From positions 496,001 to 560,000 of the forward strand of contig JADJOB010000001.1 in assembly GCA_016714025.1 (NCBI GenBank): 64,000 nucleotides of DNA. Reading direction: 5' to 3'. The translations under genes and the position numbers were made by a program. Below the pieces are notes generated by a model. The model was not told the origin of the DNA and made no database searches. It saw only the letters and a program-made list of their open reading frames with translations. This stretch comes from Saprospiraceae bacterium (GTDB lineage Bacteria; Bacteroidota; Bacteroidia; Chitinophagales; Saprospiraceae). Shown here one piece after another: positions 1-7,789 of the stretch (positions are counted from its first letter, which is position 1; every line of letters starts with the position of its first letter).

Positions 1-1060
1 TGATTTCAAAAAATAAAGTGGGACGATCTTCAATGGGTTTGGTAAAAATCTGCAACAGATAGCCTTCTTCATCCCGATCTACCATGATGCCCAATTTTTT
101 AAGGGATTCCAGATCTTCTTCAATAATTCCCACCCGGTCTTTAACAGTATCGTAATAACTACCAGGCACATACAGGAATTCAATTCCTCGTTTTTTCATT
201 TCTGAAATAGTAAATACAATATCATCGGTTGCCACTGCAATGTGCTGACAACCTGGACCATAATAAAAATCCAAATACTCTTGTACCTGTGATTTCTTTT
301 TACCAGGTGCCGGCTCGTTGATTGGAAATTTAATAAATCCATTGCCATTGGTCATGACTTTACTCATCAATGCAGTATATTCTGTTGAAATGTCTTTATC
401 ATCAAAGGTGATCATATTGTAGAATCCCATGACTTCCGCATAAAATTTACTCCATACATTCATTTCACCTAAACCTACATTACCAACCATGTGGTCTATG
501 TATTTTAAACCGACGGGTGCAGGGCGATAATCTGTTTCCCATTTTTCATAGCCCGGTAAAAAAATCCCCTGATATCCTCCACGTTCAATAAAAAGATGCA
601 CCGTATCTCCGTAGGTATGAATGCCGCTCATGCGCACCGTACCCGATGCATCTTTGGATTCCATCGGATTTAAATACGGTTTTGCTCCTCGCTTTACCGT
701 TTCTTCATAGGCTTTGTAAGCATCTTGTACCCACAGAGCAATCACTTTTACGCCATCACCATGTTCTCTGACATGTTGTGCAATTTCACTGTCGCGGATA
801 AGCGGTGTTGTGAGCACTAATTTAATTTTTCCTTGTTGCAACACATAACTGCAGCGATCTTTTAATCCGGTTTCCAAGCCGGCATATGCCAATTCCTGAA
901 AACCTAAAGCGGTTTTATAAAAGTGTGCTGCTTGTTTTGCATTCCCAACATATAATTCTACATAATCTGTTCCTAAAATCGGTAAAAAATCCTGCGCTTG
1001 CTTAAAGATTTTTTCCGTTTCAACATATTGATAATTTTTTACTGCAGTTAAATCTTTCAT
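1..1060 (-). CDS. hppD: 4-hydroxyphenylpyruvate dioxygenase (3' end outside window)
   Basis: Converts 4-hydroxyphenylpyruvate to homogentisate in tyrosine degradation; a cytosolic non-heme Fe(II) dioxygenase. The frame is open from the ATG at 1060 to the window edge, about 353 codons. Two vicinal-oxygen-chelate halves are visible. The expected iron ligands are the His in IDHMVGNVG, the His in GCQHIAVATDD and the Glu in the final TLFFE, so only the last few dozen residues are missing. The start MKDLTAV is the first ATG and is preceded by an AT-rich leader. It lies 137 bp downstream of hmgA, which encodes the next step, on the same strand, so the two probably share a transcript with hmgA first. 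The call is secure from the motifs and the partner gene. Confidence 0.95.
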   Translation of the reverse strand, partial: MKDLTAVKNYQYVETEKIFKQAQDFLPILGTDYVELYVGNAKQAAHFYKTALGFQELAYAGLETGLKDRCSYVLQQGKIKLVLTTPLIRDSEIAQHVREHGDGVKVIALWVQDAYKAYEETVKRGAKPYLNPMESKDASGTVRMSGIHTYGDTVHLFIERGGYQGIFLPGYEKWETDYRPAPVGLKYIDHMVGNVGLGEMNVWSKFYAEVMGFYNMITFDDKDISTEYTALMSKVMTNGNGFIKFPINEPAPGKKKSQVQEYLDFYYGPGCQHIAVATDDIVFTISEMKKRGIEFLYVPGSYYDTVKDRVGIIEEDLESLKKLGIMVDRDEEGYLLQIFTKPIEDRPTLFFEI

Positions 1061-1197
1061 TTCAATTTTATTAATTTAAAAAAATTTAAATATTTCGAAC
1101 AATTAAACGGGATGAACGAAACCTTTCTTAATTATTCCTGCGGGCACGCGGGATATCCGCTACGCTCCCAGAATTTTTAATTCTTAATTATTAATTA

Positions 1198-2361
1198 TTA
1201 ATTGTCTTTCATCCAACTTTGATAATATTCCGGAATTTCAATGCCTGCCGCTGCTTCCGTAATTTTTACCGGATTAAACGGATCAATCATCACTGCCAAT
1301 TCGTTAGTCTCCTTTTTTCCAATACTCCGCTCAATTGCACCCGGATGGGGACCGTGAGGAATGCCTCCGGGATGCAAAGTGATCTGTCCTTTTTGAATGT
1401 TGTTACGACTCATAAAATCACCGTCAACATAATAGAGCAATTCGTCGCTGTCAATGTTGCTGTGATGATACGGTGCTGGGATGGCCTGTGGATGATAATC
1501 ATACAGTCTTGGAACAAAAGAGCAGATCACAAAATTTCTCCCTTGAAAGGTTTGATGTATCGGTGGAGGCATGTGAATGCGACCGGTAATGGGTTCGAAA
1601 TTGAATATTGAAAATGCATAGGGATAACAACATCCATCATAACCTACCACATCGAATGGATGATTTTCATAAACATAGGGATATATAAGTCCGCGCTTTT
1701 TTATATTGATTAGAAAATCACCTTTTTCATCGTGAGTAATTAAAGTTACCGGACCTCTTAAATCCCGTTCACAAAAAGGTGCGTGTTCTAAAAACTGACC
1801 GTATTGATTTCGATAACGTGAAGGAGTTTCAATCGGTCCATGAGATTCAACGATCAGCAATTTATTATGCGAATTAGTAAAATCCAGTTGGTACACCGTA
1901 CCGCGAGGAATAATCAAATAATCACCATACTGAAACGGGATGTTTCCATACATGGTTTTTAATACGCCACTGCCTTCATGAATAAATATCATTTCATCAG
2001 AGTCCGCATTTTTATAAAAGTAATCCGTCATGCTGCTGCTGGGTGCGGCAATTCCGATGCTCATGTCATCATTCACAAATAAAACAATCCGACTCTTGAT
2101 GTAATCGGATTGTGGCACCGCATTAAAAGTTAAATAACTCCTTGCTTGCAAATTATCTTCTATTGCAATTTTAGGGCGAACCGAATAAGGAGTGCCTCTT
2201 TGTTTAACTTGAGTTGGTGGATACAAATGATAAACCAATGAAGACATTCCACTAAATCCTTCCGTTCCAAATAACTCCTCATGAAAAAGAGCACCATTTG
2301 AATTTCTGAATACGATGTGCCGCTTGCTTGGAATCTGTCCAGCCTGACGATATAAAGGCAT
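1198..2361 (-). CDS. hmgA: homogentisate 1,2-dioxygenase
   Basis: Opens the ring of homogentisate to maleylacetoacetate, the step after HppD. The 387-residue protein has the family start (MPLYRQAGQIPSKRH) and the cupin core. Likely iron ligands are His-300, Glu-307 (PYHHSNIDSDELLYY) and His-336 (GGIPHGPHPG). It is shorter than the roughly 440-residue animal enzyme, as expected for the short bacterial branch of the family. It lies upstream of hppD in the direction of transcription. Neither maleylacetoacetate isomerase nor fumarylacetoacetase is in the window. No fusion, truncation or unusual codon use was noticed. Confidence 0.95.
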   Translation of the reverse strand: MPLYRQAGQIPSKRHIVFRNSNGALFHEELFGTEGFSGMSSLVYHLYPPTQVKQRGTPYSVRPKIAIEDNLQARSYLTFNAVPQSDYIKSRIVLFVNDDMSIGIAAPSSSMTDYFYKNADSDEMIFIHEGSGVLKTMYGNIPFQYGDYLIIPRGTVYQLDFTNSHNKLLIVESHGPIETPSRYRNQYGQFLEHAPFCERDLRGPVTLITHDEKGDFLINIKKRGLIYPYVYENHPFDVVGYDGCCYPYAFSIFNFEPITGRIHMPPPIHQTFQGRNFVICSFVPRLYDYHPQAIPAPYHHSNIDSDELLYYVDGDFMSRNNIQKGQITLHPGGIPHGPHPGAIERSIGKKETNELAVMIDPFNPVKITEAAAGIEIPEYYQSWMKDN

Positions 2362-2568
2362 GCATTATAATTTGCCCAAAGTTTGGGATTCCAGCAAAAA
2401 CAATCGATGTTTTCGATCATCTATTGGATTGATTTAAATCAATGGATTCTTGGACATGTAACTGAATAGGCTGTTTGGGTTGAAATTCTTTTAACACAAA
2501 CACCACGAAGAAAATGCTTGCAATTGAAGAAATACCAACTGTTCTTCCCAACAACTCTTTTCTGCCAA

Positions 2569-2600
2569 TTTGTCAGATTGTTTAATTTGTCGTAAATTTG
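2569..2600 (+). promoter_or_regulatory. Bacteroidota-type promoter of miaB
   Basis: A TTTG at 2569-2572 is followed after exactly 20 nt by TAAATTTG at 2593-2600. This matches the Bacteroidota sigma-ABfr consensus (-33 TTG, -7 TAnnTTTG). It predicts a transcript start near 2606, about a dozen bases before the miaB ATG at 2618. It would drive the miaB-activator-lptE-secG run. Confidence 0.7.
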
Positions 2601-2617
2601 CAGTCCAATTTTGAGAA

Positions 2618-4045
2618 ATGCACAATTCCACCCGGGAACACGGACATGAAGTATTAGAAGAAGCCAGACAAGGAGAAGCCTTTGATTATCAAACAGATAC
2701 AATCGAAGGAGGCCGCAAATTTTACTTGGAAAGTTATGGCTGCCAGATGAATTTTTCCGATTCGGAGATTGTGGCTTCCATTCTAGCGGAACAAGGTATG
2801 GCTCCTACAAAGGTTTTGGAAGAAGCCCATTTAATCTTTTTAAATACCTGTTCCATCCGGGAAAAAGCAGAAGAAACCGTCCGAAAACGCTTGAAAGAAT
2901 TCAGAGGTTTAAAAAAGGCAAATCCGGAATTATTAATCGGCGTGTTAGGCTGCATGGCGGAACGTTTGAAAGATAAATTTCTGGTAGAAGAACAACTGGT
3001 TGATATCGTCGTCGGACCAGACGCTTACCGGGATTTACCCAATTTGATTCAAACTGTAGACGAAGGTTCCAAAGCAGTCAATGTATTTTTATCCAGAGAA
3101 GAAACCTATGCAGACATCGCTCCCATGCGATTGGATAGCAATGGAGTGACTGCTTTTATTTCCATCATGCGAGGCTGTGATAATATGTGTTCGTTTTGTG
3201 TGGTTCCTTTTACACGCGGACGAGAGCGCAGTCGAAATGCATTTACTATTGTTGCAGAAGCTCAAAATTTATTTGATCAAGGTTTCCGTGAAGTTACTTT
3301 GCTTGGACAAAATGTTGATTCTTATAAATGGGAAAATCCTGAGACAAATCAGATGGTCACTTTTGCGAATTTATTAGAATGGGTTGCACAAATTCATCCG
3401 GATTTAAGAATTCGTTTTTCTACCTCACACCCAAAAGATATTACTACTGAAGTGCTTCTTACAATAGCAAAATACGACAACATTTGTAAGTACATCCATC
3501 TTCCCTGTCAATCAGGAAATAGCCGCATTTTGAATTTGATGAATCGTACTTATGACCGGGAATGGTATATCAATAAAATAGATGAAATTTATCGGATTTT
3601 ACCAGATTGTGCAATTTCTTCTGATATGATTGCAGGATTTTGTTCGGAAACCGATGAAGAACATCAGGATACTTTGAGTTTAATGAAATATGCAAAATAC
3701 AGCATGTCCTATATGTTTTTTTATTCTGAGCGGCCTGGAACACTTGCTGCAAAAAAATTTAAAGACGATATACCAGAAAGCATTAAGAAAAAACGTTTGA
3801 ATGAAATCATTCAATTGCAACATCAATTATCATTAACGCATAACGAGCAAGACATCAATAAGATTTTTAGCATTTTAGTAGAAGCCAAATCAAAAAAATC
3901 CGATGATCAATGGAAAGGGCGTAATTCACAAAACAAAGTCATCGTATTTACTCCATTGTCGGATGTAAAACCCGGCGATTATGTAAACGTAAAAGTAATT
4001 CGTGCAACCAGTGCAACATTGATTGGACAACATTTAATAAATTAA
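2618..4045 (+). CDS. miaB: tRNA-2-methylthio-N6-dimethylallyladenosine synthase
   Basis: Radical-SAM methylthiotransferase that adds the 2-methylthio group to i6A-37 of tRNAs reading UNN codons. The order is: N-terminal UPF0004 domain with three cluster cysteines (C42 in YGCQMN, C78 in LNTCSIRE, C112 in LGCMAE), radical-SAM domain with CxxxCxxC (C187, C191, C194 in RGCDNMCSFC), and a C-terminal TRAM domain (about residues 410-475). At 475 residues it has normal length. A short charged N-terminal extension precedes the first conserved block. The stop is 2 nt before the next gene, so the two are co-transcribed. A consensus promoter sits directly upstream. Confidence 0.96.
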   Translation: MHNSTREHGHEVLEEARQGEAFDYQTDTIEGGRKFYLESYGCQMNFSDSEIVASILAEQGMAPTKVLEEAHLIFLNTCSIREKAEETVRKRLKEFRGLKKANPELLIGVLGCMAERLKDKFLVEEQLVDIVVGPDAYRDLPNLIQTVDEGSKAVNVFLSREETYADIAPMRLDSNGVTAFISIMRGCDNMCSFCVVPFTRGRERSRNAFTIVAEAQNLFDQGFREVTLLGQNVDSYKWENPETNQMVTFANLLEWVAQIHPDLRIRFSTSHPKDITTEVLLTIAKYDNICKYIHLPCQSGNSRILNLMNRTYDREWYINKIDEIYRILPDCAISSDMIAGFCSETDEEHQDTLSLMKYAKYSMSYMFFYSERPGTLAAKKFKDDIPESIKKKRLNEIIQLQHQLSLTHNEQDINKIFSILVEAKSKKSDDQWKGRNSQNKVIVFTPLSDVKPGDYVNVKVIRATSATLIGQHLIN

Positions 4046-4047
4046 TT

Positions 4048-5319
4048 TTGGAATCAGTACAAGCAATTAAACAACGATTTGGAATTTACGGCCGTTCAGA
4101 AACACTGAATCAGGCTTTGGATACCGCTATTCGGGTTGCAGGTACCGATTTAACGGTTTTGATTTCCGGTGAAAGTGGTTCCGGAAAAGAAATATTTTCA
4201 AAAATAATTCACAGCCTGAGTCCACGTAAACACAATCAGTTTATTGCCGTAAACTGTGGAGCAATTCCTGCTGGTACCATTAATAGCGAATTATTTGGTC
4301 ACGAAAAAGGTTCGTTTACAGGGGCAACTGCAGATCGCAAAGGATATTTTGAAACAGTCGATGGCGGGACAATTTTTTTAGATGAAATTGCCGAAATGCC
4401 ACACGATACGCAATCGTTTTTATTGAGAGTTTTGGAATCCGGTGAATTTATTCGGGTGGGATCATCAAAAACTTTAAAAACCAATGTACGGGTTGTTGCA
4501 GCTACCAATGTGAATTTATTGGATCGGGTTCGTGTAGGTAAATTCAGAGAAGATCTTTATTATCGTTTGAATACGGTACCAATTCGGGTTCCCAGTTTAA
4601 AAGAACGCCGGGAAGACATCCAAATTTTATTTAGAAAATTTGCTCAGGATTTTGCTGAAAAATACAGAACCACTCCCATTGAATTGGACGAACACAGTGC
4701 CAGCTTGATGGAAAATTATTCCTGGCCAGGTAATATTCGCGAACTTAGAAATGCAGTTGAACAATTATCCGTTTTATCTGATCAAAAAGTGATACATGCA
4801 CATGATTTAGCTCGTATCATTCCCAACATCAACAATCGTAATTTGCCGATGTCAATTCCTGATGTAGAACAACAGGGTGGATTTCATGAGCGGGAAATAT
4901 TGTACAAGCTGTTATTTGATATGAAACAAGATTTGAATCAATTGAAAAACATGTTCTTTCAATTGGTACACACCAACGATCTTGAAATGCCTGCTGCCAT
5001 GGAAAATGCTGCATCCGCCTATCCACCGGGACAGAGTCTTTCCTATCCAAATCCGGTCAATACCAATTGGAATCCTGAACCCTTGAATAAACATGGACAG
5101 GATGCTCATGCAGGTCCAATTTTAATAAACGCGGACAAGAAGAATTTTGAAACCGTTGAAGTGATGGAAGAAACTTTATCTCTGGATGATATGGAAAAAG
5201 ATATGATCAATAAGGCATTAAAAAAATTTAATGGAAAACGAAAAGATGCCTCAGAAGAATTGGGAATTTCAGAACGCACCCTTTACAGAAAAATTAAACA
5301 ATACGGCTTAGACACATGA
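4048..5319 (+). CDS. sigma-54-type AAA+ transcriptional activator, no N-terminal sensor domain
   Basis: AAA+ enhancer-binding protein expected to remodel sigma-54 RNA polymerase. Walker A is GESGSGKE (41-48), Walker B is TIFLDEI (108-114), and a Fis-type helix-turn-helix ends the protein (KDASEELGISERTLYRKIKQ, about 398-417). The sigma-54 contact loop reads GSFTGA (88-93) instead of the classical GAFTGA. The AAA+ module begins almost at residue 1, so there is no receiver or PAS domain; activity must be set by expression, partner proteins or the long linker at 290-380. I chose the TTG at 4048 because it lies 2 nt after the miaB stop and no in-frame ATG occurs before the conserved region. The 3' end overlaps the lptE start by 4 bp. 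Target genes are unknown. Confidence 0.9.
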   Translation: MESVQAIKQRFGIYGRSETLNQALDTAIRVAGTDLTVLISGESGSGKEIFSKIIHSLSPRKHNQFIAVNCGAIPAGTINSELFGHEKGSFTGATADRKGYFETVDGGTIFLDEIAEMPHDTQSFLLRVLESGEFIRVGSSKTLKTNVRVVAATNVNLLDRVRVGKFREDLYYRLNTVPIRVPSLKERREDIQILFRKFAQDFAEKYRTTPIELDEHSASLMENYSWPGNIRELRNAVEQLSVLSDQKVIHAHDLARIIPNINNRNLPMSIPDVEQQGGFHEREILYKLLFDMKQDLNQLKNMFFQLVHTNDLEMPAAMENAASAYPPGQSLSYPNPVNTNWNPEPLNKHGQDAHAGPILINADKKNFETVEVMEETLSLDDMEKDMINKALKKFNGKRKDASEELGISERTLYRKIKQYGLDT

Positions 5320-5807
5320 AATTTATAACGAGCTATCTATTGTTGTGTTTCTGTTTCTGCGGGTGTTACAGTTTTAAAGGCATCAGCATTCCTGCAGAAG
5401 TAAATACGTTTAAATTGGAACAGGTGATTGATCAAACTTATCAGGCTCCTGCAACTTATCCATTGGATTTTTATGAATCCTTGTTGTCAAAAATCAGAAA
5501 AGATTCCAGACTTACAGTAAATGACCGCGAACCTGATATCAAGTTTATCTGTAAAATAACACAATTTAATGTATCCAGTCAGGCTGCACAGGCAAATGCA
5601 AGTTCAGCAATCAATCGATTAAGTGTTACGGTTGAAGTTGAAATGATCAATGCAAAAGATGCTAAATTAAATTGGAAGACCGGATTTGCCAGATATCAGG
5701 ATTTTGATGCGAATGCAAATTTTAGTACAATTCAACAACAGCTAACAAAAGAAATCAATAATTTATTGGTGGATGATATTTTTAATAAAGCTTTTACCAA
5801 TTGGTAA
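5316..5807 (+). CDS. lptE: LptE-family LPS-assembly lipoprotein
   Basis: Outer-membrane lipoprotein predicted to plug LptD during lipopolysaccharide insertion. The 163-residue product has a short hydrophobic signal with a lipobox-like end at Cys-17 (FCGCYSF). The GISIP and TFKLEQ segment and a later TVEVEM...LNWKTGF strand pattern are typical of Bacteroidota LptE-family proteins. Its ATG overlaps the stop of the activator gene (ATGA), so the two are translationally coupled. Assignment rests on the pattern and on the familiar gene neighbourhood; sequence conservation in this family is low. Confidence 0.8.
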   Translation: MKFITSYLLLCFCFCGCYSFKGISIPAEVNTFKLEQVIDQTYQAPATYPLDFYESLLSKIRKDSRLTVNDREPDIKFICKITQFNVSSQAAQANASSAINRLSVTVEVEMINAKDAKLNWKTGFARYQDFDANANFSTIQQQLTKEINNLLVDDIFNKAFTNW

Positions 5808-5809
5808 TT

Positions 5810-6604
5810 ATGAAACGAATCAATGAACTGAATCCGGAGGATGCTAAAATCCTGTTACAATCTCAGCCTTTGTCATCCGCTTTGTGGTTGGCTTCGACTG
5901 ACAAATCAGCGCAGGTTTCTTATAGACTTCCAGATCCTGCATTTGCAGATTCAAAAAACTGGTCGGATTATATGAAAAAGGAAAAAATAAGTTCATTAAA
6001 ATCCAATGATTCGGTTGATTTCATCAAAGTTTCAGAAATACCGGCAATACAAAACATCCAATCCATTCCCATTGAAGCAGAGCCAAATCCCAAGGATTTA
6101 ATTGAAACTAAAGCTCCGGAAACAGAATCCATTGCCGAATTCCCTCCAGCTAAAGCACAACAACCCAGCCAATCGGTCAAACGTACGCAACGCAAACCCA
6201 TAGAAGAGATGCCTGAAGTCACACCCATTGAAGCCCCGATAACGGTGCATGACGAATCCGCTGACCCTGTTTCAAGCTTAAGCAGCAAGCGAATCTCAAA
6301 AAATTTGGACTTTTACCAGTGGTTGGAAGAATTACATTCCGGCCCTAAAACAGTCAAAAGGCAAAAAACAGCAACAGAATCCAAGTTGCCACTAAAAACC
6401 GAAACCAGCCCAGCTTCAGAAACCCGAAAAGTCATTGAATCCAGTCTGACTTTAAAAGAAGAGGTCATTTCTGAAACCCTGGCTAAACTGCTGGCCAGAC
6501 AGGGCCATAAACTAGAAGCCATCGCGATGTATGAAAAATTGATGCTTAAATTTCCCGAAAAAGGCAGTACATTTGCGACCGCTATTGAAAAATTAAAAAC
6601 CTAA
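5810..6604 (+). CDS. uncharacterised TPR-like protein between lptE and secG
   Basis: I do not recognise a named function. The product (264 residues from the ATG at 5810; a TTG three codons earlier is less likely) starts with a conserved-looking helix (NPEDAKILLQSQPLSSALWLA). It continues with a long Pro/Glu/Lys/Ser-rich disordered stretch (about 60-200). It ends with one TPR-like helical pair (VISETLAKLLARQGHKLEAIAMYEKLMLKFP, split here by description: residues about 220-250). There is no signal peptide or membrane helix, so it is probably cytoplasmic. It starts 2 nt after the lptE stop and ends 5 nt before secG, so it belongs to the same operon. A scaffold or adaptor role is a guess from the TPR. 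Confidence 0.75.
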   Translation: MKRINELNPEDAKILLQSQPLSSALWLASTDKSAQVSYRLPDPAFADSKNWSDYMKKEKISSLKSNDSVDFIKVSEIPAIQNIQSIPIEAEPNPKDLIETKAPETESIAEFPPAKAQQPSQSVKRTQRKPIEEMPEVTPIEAPITVHDESADPVSSLSSKRISKNLDFYQWLEELHSGPKTVKRQKTATESKLPLKTETSPASETRKVIESSLTLKEEVISETLAKLLARQGHKLEAIAMYEKLMLKFPEKGSTFATAIEKLKT

Positions 6605-6609
6605 GCACT

Positions 6610-6933
6610 ATGCTGACTTTACTTACGATTTTGATTGCATTGGATTGTATTTTATTGATTGGAGTGATCCTGATCCAAAATCCTAAGGGAGGAGGCGTCG
6701 ATTCAACCTTTGGTGGACAAAGTGCTAATCAAATGTTTGGAGCTGCCCGGTCAGCTGATTTTGTGGAAAAATTAACCTGGTGGCTTGCTGGTATCCTTAT
6801 TGCGCTATGTGTTGTTGCAGCGGTAATGGCTTCAGCTGGAGGAAATATTGGCAATGGTCAACAGCAAGAGGAAACCCCAACCGAACAACCGGCACAACCA
6901 CCGGCTGAGCAACCTGCCGGACCAGGTCAATAA
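6610..6933 (+). CDS. secG: preprotein translocase subunit SecG
   Basis: Small inner-membrane subunit of the SecYEG channel. The 107 residues contain two membrane helices (about 3-22 and 54-75) flanking the SecG loop with VILIQNPKGGGVDSTFGG and the ANQMFGAARSADFVEK motif. A Pro/Gln/Glu-rich tail follows. Length and topology match the family. It is the last gene of the miaB-activator-lptE-TPR-secG run. Confidence 0.95.
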   Translation: MLTLLTILIALDCILLIGVILIQNPKGGGVDSTFGGQSANQMFGAARSADFVEKLTWWLAGILIALCVVAAVMASAGGNIGNGQQQEETPTEQPAQPPAEQPAGPGQ

Positions 6934-7021
6934 GTTCTTATCGGGCTTAGGCCTATTTTATTATTCATTTCAAGCTCTTGAATTATTAGGCAGATTGCTT
7001 ACTATATTTGTCAGTAATTAA

Positions 7022-7528
7022 ATGCCTTTTTCAAGAAAATACCGTTTGCTAAATTGGATCGTAATTCTCTTATTGTCCGTCAACCTGCTTTCCTATTTAT
7101 TAATCAAAGAAATTCACCAATCCTACATCCATTCTGTTTTAGGTAGCAGTAAAAAACACAAGGAGCTGATTACATTGTGTTTTAATTCAGAGACTATATC
7201 ATCCATTCATTGGATTGAAAATCATGAATTTGTCTGGGAGCAAAACTGGTATGATGTGGTAGATAAAAAGACATATGAAGATGGCTCTGTATCCTTTTTA
7301 GTGTATAAGGATACAAAAGAAAAACACATCCTTTCAATCATTCTTGATGCAGACCCCTCAAAGAATTCAAATTCGAATACCGGCACCCTGCACTATGAAA
7401 TCCACCTGTACCTACCTGCTGAATTTATTTCATCTATCTGGCAATGTGATGTTGCATCTCATGATTTAAAGCAGGAAACCTACAGTTCATTGACAAAATT
7501 TGTAATTAAACCCCCGCCCCGGGTTTAA
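7022..7528 (+). CDS. uncharacterised single-pass membrane protein next to a TonB receptor
   Basis: A 168-residue protein with one N-terminal membrane helix (about 11-28, LNWIVILLLSVNLLSYLLI). The remaining soluble domain is probably periplasmic. It contains a run that resembles small proteins often encoded just upstream of Bacteroidota TonB receptors: IHWIENHEFVWEQNWYDVV followed by KTYEDGSVSFLVYKDTKEK. The tail ends in a Pro-rich KPPPRV. It sits 88 bp after secG and 261 bp before a hemoglobin/heme-type TonB receptor, on the same strand. Its role is unknown; a link to metal or heme uptake is inferred only from position. Confidence 0.7.
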   Translation: MPFSRKYRLLNWIVILLLSVNLLSYLLIKEIHQSYIHSVLGSSKKHKELITLCFNSETISSIHWIENHEFVWEQNWYDVVDKKTYEDGSVSFLVYKDTKEKHILSIILDADPSKNSNSNTGTLHYEIHLYLPAEFISSIWQCDVASHDLKQETYSSLTKFVIKPPPRV

Positions 7529-7789
7529 AATATTTTTATTCATTTCGTTTAATTTCAATTGGAAATCAATTTCGTTTATCAGGGCAAATTGCTCGTTGAT
7601 TCAACATTTAATTTTTGCAATCAATTGTTAAACTACATCGGCTTGACAAGCGGGATTGCAGCGTTCTATAACTAGAAGAACTCCATTGCAATTAACAGGT
7701 CCTGTTGTAATCAGCTATTAAAAATTTAAGGGTTAATAAATACCCATTCGAATTTTTAGTGATGAATTGTCAACTATTAAAAATATAAC

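Noticed and set aside
2439..2702. Minus-strand 87-codon frame across the miaB promoter and start
   Set aside because: It overlaps a consensus promoter and the miaB N terminus, has no recognisable motif, and has low-complexity content.
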